DNA of 22,731 nucleotides from a virus, in the IMG/VR virus record IMGVR_UViG_3300044846_002887, positions 1 through 22,731 of that record. One strand, given 5' to 3'. A program made the position numbers and the translations under genes. Below the pieces are notes generated by a model. The model was not told the origin of the DNA and did not search any database. It saw only the letters and a program-made list of their open reading frames with translations. Shown here one piece after another: positions 7,435-14,359 of the stretch. Every line of letters begins with the position of its first letter. Positions within the stretch are counted from its first letter, which is position 1.

Positions 7435-7458
7435 TTATGACCTTTTATTGATAAGTAT

Positions 7459-7491
7459 CAAAAGTATATGAAAAACAATGTTATTTTTAAA
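7459..7491 (-). promoter_or_regulatory. Weak host-type promoter for the 318-residue secreted protein
   Basis: On the minus strand, TACTTTTG (7459-7466) fits the Bacteroidota -7 box TAnnTTTG. TTTA (7488-7491), 21 nt upstream, is one base from the -33 TTTG. No TATTTATA octamer is present in this 57-nt gap, so this gene may be read by host polymerase or through transcription from the HNH gene. Confidence 0.35.
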
Positions 7492-8175
7492 TTAATAAAC
7501 TATCTTATTGGATTTTCTAATGTTTTCATCACCCCATAATGGTTGGAGGTTTTCTAACGCCCAACATTTATTAAACTCTTTATCACCTATTTCTTTAATA
7601 TCAAACGATGAAATTGGGATGATGTGGTCTACGTGCCATTGTCCATAATTATCCCAAGTAATAACTCCTGTGAATTTGCTTTCTAAATGTTCTATTAATT
7701 GTTCGGGAGTATATTTTAGAATATCAAAATAGTGTCCGTTTTTTTGAATGTTTCTTTCTTTTAATACTTGATAAATTGCGGTTCTGAAATTGTTGATTAA
7801 CTTATAGAGGGGATCGTTTGCTTTACGGGTTTTTTCGTAATTCCTTTTGGTTTCTCTCCATTTATCAATATTTTCTTCTCTCCATTTTTTTTGATATTCT
7901 TTAAGGTGTTCTTTTTTATCTTGAGACCATATTTTATGATAGTTAAGTTTCTTTTCTTTATGTTTATGGTAATTTCTTTTATCTGAAACAGATTTACCAC
8001 CCTTATATTTCATTCCAGATGGTCCTATCTTTATACCGCTTTCTTTTAATACCCGTAATACAATATGTTTTTTAATGTTTAGTTTTTCGGAAATAGATGG
8101 TGAACCCAACATTTCATCGGTATAAAGCCTGATTATTTCTTTTATAGTGTTATCATCTAAAATAATTTTTTTCAT
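7492..8175 (-). CDS. HNH endonuclease (free-standing, possibly homing)
   Basis: 227 residues. Residues ~1-50 look like a helix-turn-helix (NTIKEIIRLYTDEMLGSPSI, then SEKLNIKKHIVLRVLKESGI), followed by a long basic linker rich in Lys, Asn, Tyr and Trp. The nuclease core is near the C-terminus: WHVDHIIPISSF supplies the paired histidines, and CWALENLQPLWGDENIRKSN supplies the Asn and the final metal-site region. Such genes insert next to conserved phage genes; this one lies just downstream of the major capsid gene, separated from it by a terminator, and has its own octamer 4 nt before the ATG. It may promote its own spread or affect related phages. The enzyme class is secure; the homing role is inferred from position. 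Confidence 0.85.
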   Translation of the reverse strand: MKKIILDDNTIKEIIRLYTDEMLGSPSISEKLNIKKHIVLRVLKESGIKIGPSGMKYKGGKSVSDKRNYHKHKEKKLNYHKIWSQDKKEHLKEYQKKWREENIDKWRETKRNYEKTRKANDPLYKLINNFRTAIYQVLKERNIQKNGHYFDILKYTPEQLIEHLESKFTGVITWDNYGQWHVDHIIPISSFDIKEIGDKEFNKCWALENLQPLWGDENIRKSNKIVY

Positions 8176-8179
8176 ATAA

Positions 8180-8187
8180 TATAAATA
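8180..8187 (-). promoter_or_regulatory. Late-promoter-like octamer for the HNH gene
   Basis: TATTTATA in sense direction, only 4 nt before the ATG at 8175, on the far side of the capsid-gene terminator. If it is a -10-type element the message would be essentially leaderless. Confidence 0.5.
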
Positions 8188-8218
8188 TAACCATAAAACC
8201 TATTATTGTAAATTAAAC

Positions 8219-8251
8219 AAAAAAAAAGAGTTAGATTTCTCTAACTCTTTT
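8219..8251 (-). terminator. Intrinsic terminator after the major capsid gene
   Basis: A perfect 12-bp inverted repeat (AAAAGAGTTAGA at 8224-8235 and TCTAACTCTTTT at 8240-8251) with a 4-nt loop is followed on the minus strand by a T-run (8219-8227). It lies 24 nt past the capsid stop. The A/T flanks would also permit function in the other direction. Confidence 0.85.
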
Positions 8252-8274
8252 CTTATTCTATTTTAAGATTTTGA

Positions 8275-10137
8275 TTATCTCAATTCTCTCAAATCAAATG
8301 TACGAACACCATCAACAGTAATACGCGCATAAAATCTGTTGTTAACCATTTTTTTCGCGTAACGTGTCATTATACCTTTGATAGGTGTAAAGTTGAACGG
8401 ATTGTACATTGTAGGTGTTAATTGTAGAGGTACATACGGTGCGTAGATGTAACCTGTGTCAAGAAGTGAAGTACCTTTATGACCCAACAATACTTGGTTT
8501 GGTGGGAAGTAAGGATCACGATACACTTGGTAACGTCCTGCAAGAGTACCAACTCTTTCAATACCCATGTTATACTGATCTTGCTCAGGAGATGCGTTAG
8601 ATACGTGGAAGTATTCTAAATCATCAAAGATTGCTGAAACTTCAGAAGATACAACGATCCAGTTTGCACCACCTCTCAAAGTAGATTTGTGGATTTGTGC
8701 AGACAATTGGTTAATCGCAGTAATCAACGTTTGATTCCAATCTTTTTGAGTGTAAGATGTAGTTTGTGCAATTCTTCTCCATCCGTTGTAATCCCAACGT
8801 AGGTTCCAAGCCGCACCTTTTCTCAAGTCACGAAGAATTTCACGATCGATTTCAGCAGCAACTTGCTCTGACAATAGGGCTGTCAATTCAGCCTCAGCAT
8901 CAATGTTGTGGAATGCCGCAACATCTTGTGCTAATTCAGGAGACCATTGTGCTCTAAGTTTTCTTTCAGACACAGAAACTGTTACAGATTCCAAGTCAAA
9001 AGAAACCTCACCGATTTTTTCTTCAAACTCAAGTTCTTCATATCTTCTCCAAACAGCAGTAAATGAAGTTCCTGAAGTGATAGCAGAAATAGATGAACCT
9101 GTGTAACCATCAAGTGAATCATCACCACATGAAGCACAAGCAGGACAAGACAAATCTACTTCAAGGAAAATACAACCATTAGCATCACAAATATCGTAGA
9201 ATGAACCACCGTTACCATCTACAGGCCATGTAGTTGGTGTTTGTTGTCCATACTGAACAATACCTTTACCATATTTTTGAGTTACAACTCTAAACAATAG
9301 TGGAGTTGTTGTTGTAGGTAGAGGACAAACGTTATTTGAACCAAACCCAAGACCTGTATTAGGAAGAACTTTCAAATCAGACAAGAAAGTCTCACTATCA
9401 ATTTCATTTCCATCAGGACCTACTAATTTACCAGCACCAGGGATATTGTTCCATCCACAAAGTTTGATAAGAACTTTACGTGTGTTACCAACATATGCGT
9501 TAGTCAAAGAACCTGTAGCGTCAACTAAATCACCATTACTCCATACAACAACTTGTGCTGGTGCAGTAATTGCAGACCAACGTCCTTTAGAGTAATCAAA
9601 CAATCCTGGAGGATCAAGTCCTGCTTCAGCACCTTCGTAGAACAAGTCATAAAGGTTTTTAGCGAAAGGATAGTTAGGCGATGCACTTGAATTAGGATAA
9701 CCTTGTCCAGGGTTATTCAATGCATTATTATTAGCCGCAGCTTCAGGAGATCCAATTGGTGGATAGTGTTCTGCAGAAGTTGTTCCATATCCGTCTTGAA
9801 ATCCTTGGATACGAGGTACAAAGTAGAACAATTTACCGATAGGTAAGTTCATTGCTTGTACTGATACGATATCGTTAGCCAACAATTTAGAGAAAACTCT
9901 TCTTACGATAGGGAAAACAACAGTTTCAAAAGCTCCGTTTGAACCTTCAGAAGTTGCTTCGTTAATCAAGAAAGAAGCTTGGTTTTCATACAACTGTGCT
10001 ACGTTTTCTTTTAGATGTCCTTTAAGTCCATCAAGGAACCCTAATCTGTCCCATTTGTTAATTGTGTCTTCTTTGATAACTTTTAGGTGCTTAAGCCCAA
10101 TGTTACCTACAAGACCTGATTCTAATAATGCTCCCAT
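8275..10137 (-). CDS. Major capsid protein, T4 gp23 family
   Basis: 620 residues, longer than T4 gp23 (about 520). The N-terminus ends in ENQASFLINE|ATSEG. Like T4 gp23, where cleavage follows FLTE at residue 65, this gives a predicted prohead-protease cut after Glu60. Residues 79-108 (RRVFSKLLANDIVSVQAMNL, then PIGKLFYF) and ~393-433 (KLRAQWSPELAQDVAAFHNI, then DAEAELTALLSEQVAAEIDR) match gp23 closely; further on are YQVYRDPYFPPNQVLLGHKG and GYIYAPYVPLQLTP. The family has the HK97 fold and forms the hexamers of the head. An insertion around residues 225-350 carries a Cys cluster (C317, C322, C331, C334, C337) absent from T4. The gene follows the scaffold gene and is closed by a terminator. 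No T4 gp24-like vertex gene follows it. Confidence 0.95.
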   Translation of the reverse strand: MGALLESGLVGNIGLKHLKVIKEDTINKWDRLGFLDGLKGHLKENVAQLYENQASFLINEATSEGSNGAFETVVFPIVRRVFSKLLANDIVSVQAMNLPIGKLFYFVPRIQGFQDGYGTTSAEHYPPIGSPEAAANNNALNNPGQGYPNSSASPNYPFAKNLYDLFYEGAEAGLDPPGLFDYSKGRWSAITAPAQVVVWSNGDLVDATGSLTNAYVGNTRKVLIKLCGWNNIPGAGKLVGPDGNEIDSETFLSDLKVLPNTGLGFGSNNVCPLPTTTTPLLFRVVTQKYGKGIVQYGQQTPTTWPVDGNGGSFYDICDANGCIFLEVDLSCPACASCGDDSLDGYTGSSISAITSGTSFTAVWRRYEELEFEEKIGEVSFDLESVTVSVSERKLRAQWSPELAQDVAAFHNIDAEAELTALLSEQVAAEIDREILRDLRKGAAWNLRWDYNGWRRIAQTTSYTQKDWNQTLITAINQLSAQIHKSTLRGGANWIVVSSEVSAIFDDLEYFHVSNASPEQDQYNMGIERVGTLAGRYQVYRDPYFPPNQVLLGHKGTSLLDTGYIYAPYVPLQLTPTMYNPFNFTPIKGIMTRYAKKMVNNRFYARITVDGVRTFDLRELR

Positions 10138-10176
10138 TTTTTTATTTTTTTAGGCTTTATTTAATTTTATGTATAT

Positions 10177-10184
10177 TATAAATA
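10177..10184 (-). promoter_or_regulatory. Late-promoter-like octamer for the major capsid gene
   Basis: TATTTATA in sense direction, 39 nt before the capsid ATG, giving an A-rich leader without a Shine-Dalgarno sequence. It would let capsid protein be made independently of and in excess of the scaffold. Confidence 0.55.
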
Positions 10185-10208
10185 TACGGGTTGTTTAAAA
10201 AGTTTATT

Positions 10209-11798
10209 TTATTTAATTTTTGTCATTAAATCTTTCATTCTTAAGAATTGAGGATTTTCGTAAGTTTTAGATTCAATCAAGTTTACTGCCGATCCTGTTG
10301 AAGGTGTTTTTTCTACAGTTCTTTGTACTGACTCGTTAATTGGCGAGGCACTCGGTCCTTCAGTTCCTAACTCACTTTTAATCACTCTATAAAGATTTTT
10401 TGACTCTTTTAAAGTATCAACATTGTCAAATCTTCTTAAAATGTTGATTTTTTCTTGTTTTGTTGTTGAATGTTCGGTAAACAATCTGGTTGCGTATGCA
10501 AGGTTAGAATTAAAAATAGCAACCTCATTTAATTTAGTTCTAAACAAATCAAGAGCTTTTCTGTATTCTTCATTTTTTGCTCTCATTAGTTCAAGTTCTT
10601 TTGAACTTTCAACTCTTAAATGACGTGGTGCTGCTTTTGGTTTATCTAAACCTTTTCTACCCCATCTTTTACCGTTACCTAAAGTTCTTGATGCTTCTTT
10701 GGTTTCCATCTTTTTTACTTGTTTTTTTGGATGTTTACCAAATCCATCATAATTAACTTCCTCCTTATATTCAAATTTAGGTTTACCAGTACCCATAGCT
10801 TTAACTTTACCACCACCAAAAGCTTCCTTTTGTTTGTGTGTTGGGTAATCAGTGGTTTTCCCATATTTAAATTTAGAGGCATTACCCATACCCATACCTT
10901 TGGCTTTTGTGGTTTTCTTTGACTCATTCATCCAAGATTCGTACATTTCGTCCTCATCTTCAAAGTCCATTTCGTCCTCATCTTCAAAATCCATTTCCAT
11001 GTCGTCAAATTCATCATACATTTCCATCATTTCAGATTCTAACTCATCGTCTTCAAAACTCATTTCGTCAAATTCCATCATTTCTGATTCACGTCCGAAA
11101 GAAACTTTTTTTCTATTTCCACCCATGTCATCATCAAGTTCTAATTCATAGATTGTTTCTTGCATAGTAGATTGGAATTCAGGTTCAATAGTAGGAATCG
11201 CTTCACCCTCGGTGAATTCGTCCTCATCATCAAACCCCATTTCGTCATCGTCCTCAAATGACATACCATCAAAATCCATGTCCTCATCATCAAAGTCCAT
11301 TTCTTCCTCATCATCAAAGTCCATATCGTCAAATTCCATCATTTCTTCTTCGGATTCGCCCAGTTGGATAAGATAATCTGTATTATTTTCTGTATCAGAT
11401 AAATGCAACATATTATTATCTTTTTTTACGATAACACCGTCATTATCACCCATTGCTTTGAATACTTTCAAAACCTCTTCATCAGAAGCTTGGGTTAAAT
11501 CAATTGTGTCATCTTCAGGTTCTACAGGTGGCTCCATCATTTCATCATCTTCTAATTCAGTGTCTACCATTTCGGTATCTTGTTCTTCGGCACCTGTTTC
11601 ATCCTCATTATCAACATCCACTTCCGTTTCAGTTTCTGTGTCAACCTCATCTTGTTCTTTAAGAGATTCTTTTACTAAAGAGCTGATTTCCTCCTTCATT
11701 GTAGAAGAAAGTATTCCTTGTGCATTTCTGTTAAGAGCTTCCTCCAAATTCTTGATTTGGAATAGTGCGTCTTCAATAGCTGTTTCTTTTCTTGCCAT
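10209..11798 (-). CDS. Prohead core scaffold protein, T4 gp22-like
   Basis: 529 residues, extremely acidic. A short helical N-terminus (MARKETAIEDALFQIKNLEE) is followed by ~200 residues dominated by Asp/Glu/Met/Phe blocks (MDFDDEDMDFDG style), then a basic Gly/Lys linker (~290-395). The C-terminal helical region (AKNEEYRKALDLFRTKLNEV, then FNSNLAYATRLFTEHSTT, then KINILRRFDNVDTLKESKNL) is the conserved signature of T4-like scaffolds in marine phages. It sits between prohead protease and capsid genes, as gene 22 does in T4. It should form the inner core of the prohead and be degraded by the protease; (L/I)xE sites such as LVKE and SLKE are visible. It is about twice the length of T4 gp22, the excess being the acidic and linker regions. 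Confidence 0.85.
   Translation of the reverse strand: MARKETAIEDALFQIKNLEEALNRNAQGILSSTMKEEISSLVKESLKEQDEVDTETETEVDVDNEDETGAEEQDTEMVDTELEDDEMMEPPVEPEDDTIDLTQASDEEVLKVFKAMGDNDGVIVKKDNNMLHLSDTENNTDYLIQLGESEEEMMEFDDMDFDDEEEMDFDDEDMDFDGMSFEDDDEMGFDDEDEFTEGEAIPTIEPEFQSTMQETIYELELDDDMGGNRKKVSFGRESEMMEFDEMSFEDDELESEMMEMYDEFDDMEMDFEDEDEMDFEDEDEMYESWMNESKKTTKAKGMGMGNASKFKYGKTTDYPTHKQKEAFGGGKVKAMGTGKPKFEYKEEVNYDGFGKHPKKQVKKMETKEASRTLGNGKRWGRKGLDKPKAAPRHLRVESSKELELMRAKNEEYRKALDLFRTKLNEVAIFNSNLAYATRLFTEHSTTKQEKINILRRFDNVDTLKESKNLYRVIKSELGTEGPSASPINESVQRTVEKTPSTGSAVNLIESKTYENPQFLRMKDLMTKIK
10946..10993 (-). repeat. 24-bp tandem repeat in the scaffold acidic region
   Basis: Two near-identical 24-bp copies (10946-10969, 10970-10993; one difference) encode the octapeptide DEDEMDFE-type unit. 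More decayed copies of the same Asp/Glu/Met/Phe unit lie at about 11220-11340. The pattern points to growth of the acidic region by slippage or duplication. Confidence 0.7.
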
Positions 11799-11817
11799 TT
11801 AATTTTTTTCTTATTCA

Positions 11818-11825
11818 TATAAATA
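11818..11825 (-). promoter_or_regulatory. Late-promoter-like octamer for the scaffold gene
   Basis: TATTTATA in sense direction (preceded by TG), 19 nt before the scaffold ATG and just downstream of a terminator, so it starts a new unit. Confidence 0.55.
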
Positions 11826-11858
11826 CACCATCTTATTAAAAAATTCGTTATTGGACAT

Positions 11859-11894
11859 AAAAAAAGGGAACAACTATTGTCATTCCCTTTTTTT
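11859..11894. terminator. Intrinsic terminator between DUF4494-like gene and scaffold gene
   Basis: AAAAAAAGGGAA (11859-11870) and TTCCCTTTTTTT (11883-11894) form a 12-bp stem with a 12-nt loop and T-runs on both strands. It closes the protease/DUF4494-like unit on the minus strand. Confidence 0.8.
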
Positions 11895-11913
11895 ATTTGT
11901 ATTTTATTTGTTT

Positions 11914-12129
11914 TTATTCTATCACCTCATCAATTTTACTTTCGGTAATTGATGTAATTCTCCAGTCCATTGTATAGTGTTCATATACTTTTGTGACTTT
12001 TGCCTCAACATCCGTGGGTGTATACCCTAAAACTAATTTTTCTTCTTTAACTTTTTTTACTTTACCTGATTCAGTATCCAATAAATCAGAAGTGATTTTT
12101 GCTACAAAATATTTTTCTCCTTGTTCCAT
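11914..12129 (-). CDS. DUF4494-like small protein
   Basis: 71 residues: YFVAKITSDLLDTESGKVKK, then VKEEKLVLGYTPTDVEAKVT, then YEHYTMDWRITSITESKIDE. The order of a YF..K..Y start, a 'G...KVKE..LV' strand, a '(S/T)xxEAxxx' helix and a final strand 'xxITSIxxSKIxE' fits the DUF4494 family of short proteins found in Bacteroidota and their phages (recalled from memory, no search). The biochemical role is unknown. It starts 7 nt after the protease stop and is followed by a terminator, so it is in the protease transcript and likely made late. There is no T4 equivalent at this position. Confidence 0.65.
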   Translation of the reverse strand: MEQGEKYFVAKITSDLLDTESGKVKKVKEEKLVLGYTPTDVEAKVTKVYEHYTMDWRITSITESKIDEVIE

Positions 12130-12136
12130 AATTTTT

Positions 12137-12853
12137 TTATTTACCCAAATAATCGGATAAACGTTTCATTAAGTCAAGTGATTTGTTTCCACTATCACCA
12201 ACATTTCTCTCAACTGCCATTTTTTTGTCCTCTTCTAAATTCTCATCAAACTTCATTCTTTCATTTTCATCACTGAAAAGATAAGCACCAGGAGTTGATG
12301 GAGAAGATACCAAGTCAAAACAGATTAATTCAAAATCATCTTGAACTTCGTTTTGTTCACCAACCTTTTTTAGAGAGCCAACACCACGAGAAGAAATACC
12401 AAGTGTTACACCTTGTCTTAAATAGTTTGCGGCTAAATCGCCTTTTGTGGAACATATACCCCTTTCGTGAAATCCAGGACTTGTAAGTAACCTTAACTTA
12501 CCTAAAAGAACAGGTCCGTCCCACCATACTTCAGTTATAATGTGTGATACTCTATCTAAATCTATAAGAGATGATTCGGGGTGGTTAAGTTCGGAAAGGG
12601 AAGTTCCTTTGTCAATCATTTTTTTATAATTTTCAGCTTCCCTTTTTAATACCTTTTCTGGATATACTCTTCCGTTCCTATTTGGGGTGTTGTATTTTTG
12701 TAAAACAGCGTAGAATTCAAATGGTTTTGAATGATCTAAAAAGTTCTTCTGTTCCATTATAAAATGGTTTTCGTGAGTTTTTGGATTAATATATCCTGCG
12801 TCATATTCAATAAGAATTCCCCTACCTGTATCGTTTGGTCCTAGTATCTTCAT
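12137..12853 (-). CDS. Prohead maturation protease, T4 gp21 family
   Basis: 238 residues. The serine-protease signature of the gp21/herpesvirus-assemblin-like fold is visible: FEFYAVLQKYNTPNRNGRVY near residue 46, catalytic His91 in SELNHPE, and the Ser pair 154-155 in LGISSRGVGS. Residues D174-D180 (DDFELICFD) and PSTPGA at 185-190 follow as in other family members. The enzyme cuts scaffold, capsid protein and internal proteins after (L/I)xE in the assembled prohead, then removes itself; sites of this type occur in the neighbours (for example FLINE|A in the capsid protein). Gene order (portal, protease, scaffold, capsid) matches T4. The residue choice for the third catalytic position is not certain. 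Confidence 0.92.
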   Translation of the reverse strand: MKILGPNDTGRGILIEYDAGYINPKTHENHFIMEQKNFLDHSKPFEFYAVLQKYNTPNRNGRVYPEKVLKREAENYKKMIDKGTSLSELNHPESSLIDLDRVSHIITEVWWDGPVLLGKLRLLTSPGFHERGICSTKGDLAANYLRQGVTLGISSRGVGSLKKVGEQNEVQDDFELICFDLVSSPSTPGAYLFSDENERMKFDENLEEDKKMAVERNVGDSGNKSLDLMKRLSDYLGK

Positions 12854-12868
12854 TTCAAAAGTTTTTAT

Positions 12869-12876
12869 AATAAATA
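12869..12876 (-). promoter_or_regulatory. Late-promoter-like octamer (7 of 8) for the protease gene
   Basis: TATTTATT in sense direction, 15 nt before the protease ATG and immediately after the stop of the 12877 gene. Only the last base departs from TATTTATA. Confidence 0.4.
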
Positions 12877-13344
12877 TTAAACTTTTTCTATTTTTACCTT
12901 CTGTGGTTTTGAATTTCCATTTTTTGTCAAATAAAACTTGAAATACTCATTTCCCGTGAAAACATCAGAGTATATTTCTTTGGTTAAATTTTTAAGTGAT
13001 TTTTTTAGTTTTGTGGATTTGAAATCTATTGTTTCATTTAAGAATAGATTTATTTCTAAATTCATAAAAGATTTCTTTTTTAGTTGTAAACCACTTGTTC
13101 TTAAATCTAAATCAACAATAAATTTATCATCAAATAATGTTTTATCTAAATTTTCATAAACGGAGTGTTTAACTGCTCTATTCATATTAAGAACTAATCT
13201 TGTCCAATTTTCTACTTCTAATTTTGGTTCTACCCATGTTTGAATGTTTAAGTAAAGTGATTTGAATTCTTTTGAGTCAACTGTACCATACAATACTTTT
13301 GATGTCCTAAAACCGTTGATTTTGGAGGTTTTTCCTTTTTTCAT
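12877..13344 (-). CDS. Hypothetical protein in the head operon (155 aa)
   Basis: 155 residues, basic, mixed alpha/beta: INGFRTSKVLYGTVDSKEFK, then SLYLNIQTWVEPKLEVENW, then LVLNMNRAVKHSVYENLD, ending in a strand plus a Lys-rich tail (QKVKIEKV). I do not recognise a family with known function, though I believe similar proteins recur in Bacteroidota phages. Position between portal and protease corresponds to T4 genes 67/68, which encode small core proteins; sequence does not show relationship to either. The start is 92 nt from the divergent bS21 gene; no octamer is present there, so its promoter is uncertain. Confidence 0.6.
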   Translation of the reverse strand: MKKGKTSKINGFRTSKVLYGTVDSKEFKSLYLNIQTWVEPKLEVENWTRLVLNMNRAVKHSVYENLDKTLFDDKFIVDLDLRTSGLQLKKKSFMNLEINLFLNETIDFKSTKLKKSLKNLTKEIYSDVFTGNEYFKFYLTKNGNSKPQKVKIEKV

Positions 13345-13365
13345 AATAATTTTTCATATCTATCA

Positions 13366-13396
13366 TGTTTATTTTATTGAAGTTTATGTAAATTTG
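13366..13396 (+). promoter_or_regulatory. Host-type promoter for bS21 (strong -7, weak -33)
   Basis: TAAATTTG at 13389-13396 matches the Bacteroidota -7 box TAnnTTTG exactly. Nineteen nt upstream the sequence is TGTT (13366-13369), a poor match to the -33 TTTG. The leader to the ATG would be ~30 nt, A-rich, with no Shine-Dalgarno sequence. Confidence 0.45.
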
Positions 13397-13436
13397 GGAT
13401 ATATATCAATATAACAAAAAACTAACTAAATAATTT

Positions 13437-13622
13437 ATGCTTATTGTAACAGTCAAAAAAAATGATATTGAACGTGCCCTGAAGGAACTTAAAAGTAAGG
13501 TTATTAAAACACGTCAAAATTCTAAACTAAATGAGAGGAGAGAGTATACAAAAAAATCTGTCCTTAAAAGACAGATTTTTAAAAAGGCTGAATATCTTCA
13601 GAAATTTAAATCACAAAATTAA
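13437..13622 (+). CDS. rpsU: Phage-encoded ribosomal protein bS21
   Basis: 61 residues with the full bS21 layout: strand MLIVTVKKNDIERALKELKS, then a first helix with K..RQNSKLNERREYTKK (the R-x-R-x-E/Y-x-x(K/P)-S segment) and a second basic helix SVLKRQIFKKAEYLQKFKSQ. It resembles the Bacteroidota form (starting MLI.PVK...IERALK.Y/LK) more than the E. coli form. bS21 binds the small subunit near the anti-Shine-Dalgarno end of 16S rRNA; in Bacteroidota it helps hold that sequence occluded. Phage copies are known in large and T4-like aquatic phages. Here it is the only + strand gene inside a minus-strand head module, with its own host-type promoter box, and its stop overlaps the convergent stop by 4 bases (TTAA). 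It probably joins host ribosomes to alter initiation; that effect is inference. Confidence 0.9.
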   Translation: MLIVTVKKNDIERALKELKSKVIKTRQNSKLNERREYTKKSVLKRQIFKKAEYLQKFKSQN

Positions 13623-14338
13623 ATATTTTTATTTAACTCTTGTAGTTTGAAATAGTTAATACGGGAGAACTCTTCCGCGTTTACTCTATTTAATGTTTCA
13701 TTAATACGTTGTAATGTTTCCGTATCACTCTCACTTTCTTTAAGTTCCTCTAATTTGTCTGTGACACTTTCTTTTATTACCTCAAATTTTAATTTTAATT
13801 TTTTTTCATCTTCAGATAAGATACTTTTAAGTTTTTTAGTATCACTTTCATTTAATGAACCTAAAAAATCGTTTACAGTTTTGTTTGCAACATTGACTAA
13901 TTGTTTTAGAGGTATCTTTTCTGAAATTTCAGTTACATCTGAAGGTTCTTGTTTTAAGTTTTCTAAAATTATTTTTTTACTTTTAATTTTATTTTCTAAT
14001 GTAAGAACGTTTGTTGAGAATAGGTTATCTAAATTTTCATATTTGTTTTCAGTTTTAACGTCCGCTAACCAAAGGTTCACCTCATCAATCTGTTTTTTCG
14101 TTATTTTATTTACAGTATTTTCATATAACGTGATTGACTCATTAATTAACTCGGTTCCTGTAGATTCGTTTAACGATTTTTTTGAGGATAGTTCGTCGTA
14201 AAGAAAAAACAATTTACTTAAATTTTTATTCTCCAAAACCAACTCCTTAAAAATAAACATATTCGGTTTAAATGTATCTCTTCCGTAAGATTCAGTTAGA
14301 CATTTTTCCACCTTACTTTTTATTAATCCTATTTTCAT
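13619..14338 (-). CDS. Putative prohead core/internal protein (239 aa)
   Basis: 239 residues, almost entirely charged helices (Lys/Glu/Leu/Asn/Ser) with likely coiled-coil stretches (for example LKKLKLKFEVIKE-type and LEELKESESDTETLQRINE). The N-terminus MKIGLIKSKVEKCLTE|SYGRD ends in LTE, like the T4 gp23 and internal-protein cleavage sites. Many further (L/I)xE tripeptides occur (LNES, INES, SLNE, VIKE). It lies directly downstream of the portal gene, where T4 has the prohead core genes 67 and 68, and its composition fits a core component degraded or trimmed at maturation. No sequence family is recognised. The stop overlaps that of bS21 on the other strand by 4 nt. Confidence 0.6.
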   Translation of the reverse strand: MKIGLIKSKVEKCLTESYGRDTFKPNMFIFKELVLENKNLSKLFFLYDELSSKKSLNESTGTELINESITLYENTVNKITKKQIDEVNLWLADVKTENKYENLDNLFSTNVLTLENKIKSKKIILENLKQEPSDVTEISEKIPLKQLVNVANKTVNDFLGSLNESDTKKLKSILSEDEKKLKLKFEVIKESVTDKLEELKESESDTETLQRINETLNRVNAEEFSRINYFKLQELNKNI

Positions 14339-14349
14339 AACTTTTTTAA

Positions 14350-14357
14350 TATAAATA
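14350..14357 (-). promoter_or_regulatory. Late-promoter-like octamer for the 239-residue core protein
   Basis: TATTTATA in sense direction (within TATATTTATATT), 11 nt before the ATG at 14338 and 2 nt beyond the portal stop. Confidence 0.5.
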
Positions 14358-14359
14358 TA

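Noticed and set aside
10852-11332. Ser-rich + strand frames and a Met/Trp-rich minus frame in the scaffold region
   Set aside because: These are out-of-frame readings of the Asp/Glu/Met/Phe repeats; the scaffold frame has the conserved C-terminal signature.
10940-11340. Short repeated DNA units resembling a repeat array
   Set aside because: The units are contiguous, in frame and coding; there are no unique spacers, so this is not a CRISPR array.
13755-14201. 148-codon Phe/Ser-rich + strand frame
   Set aside because: Antisense image of the Lys/Glu-rich coiled-coil gene; hydrophobic bias arises from reversing Lys and Glu codons.
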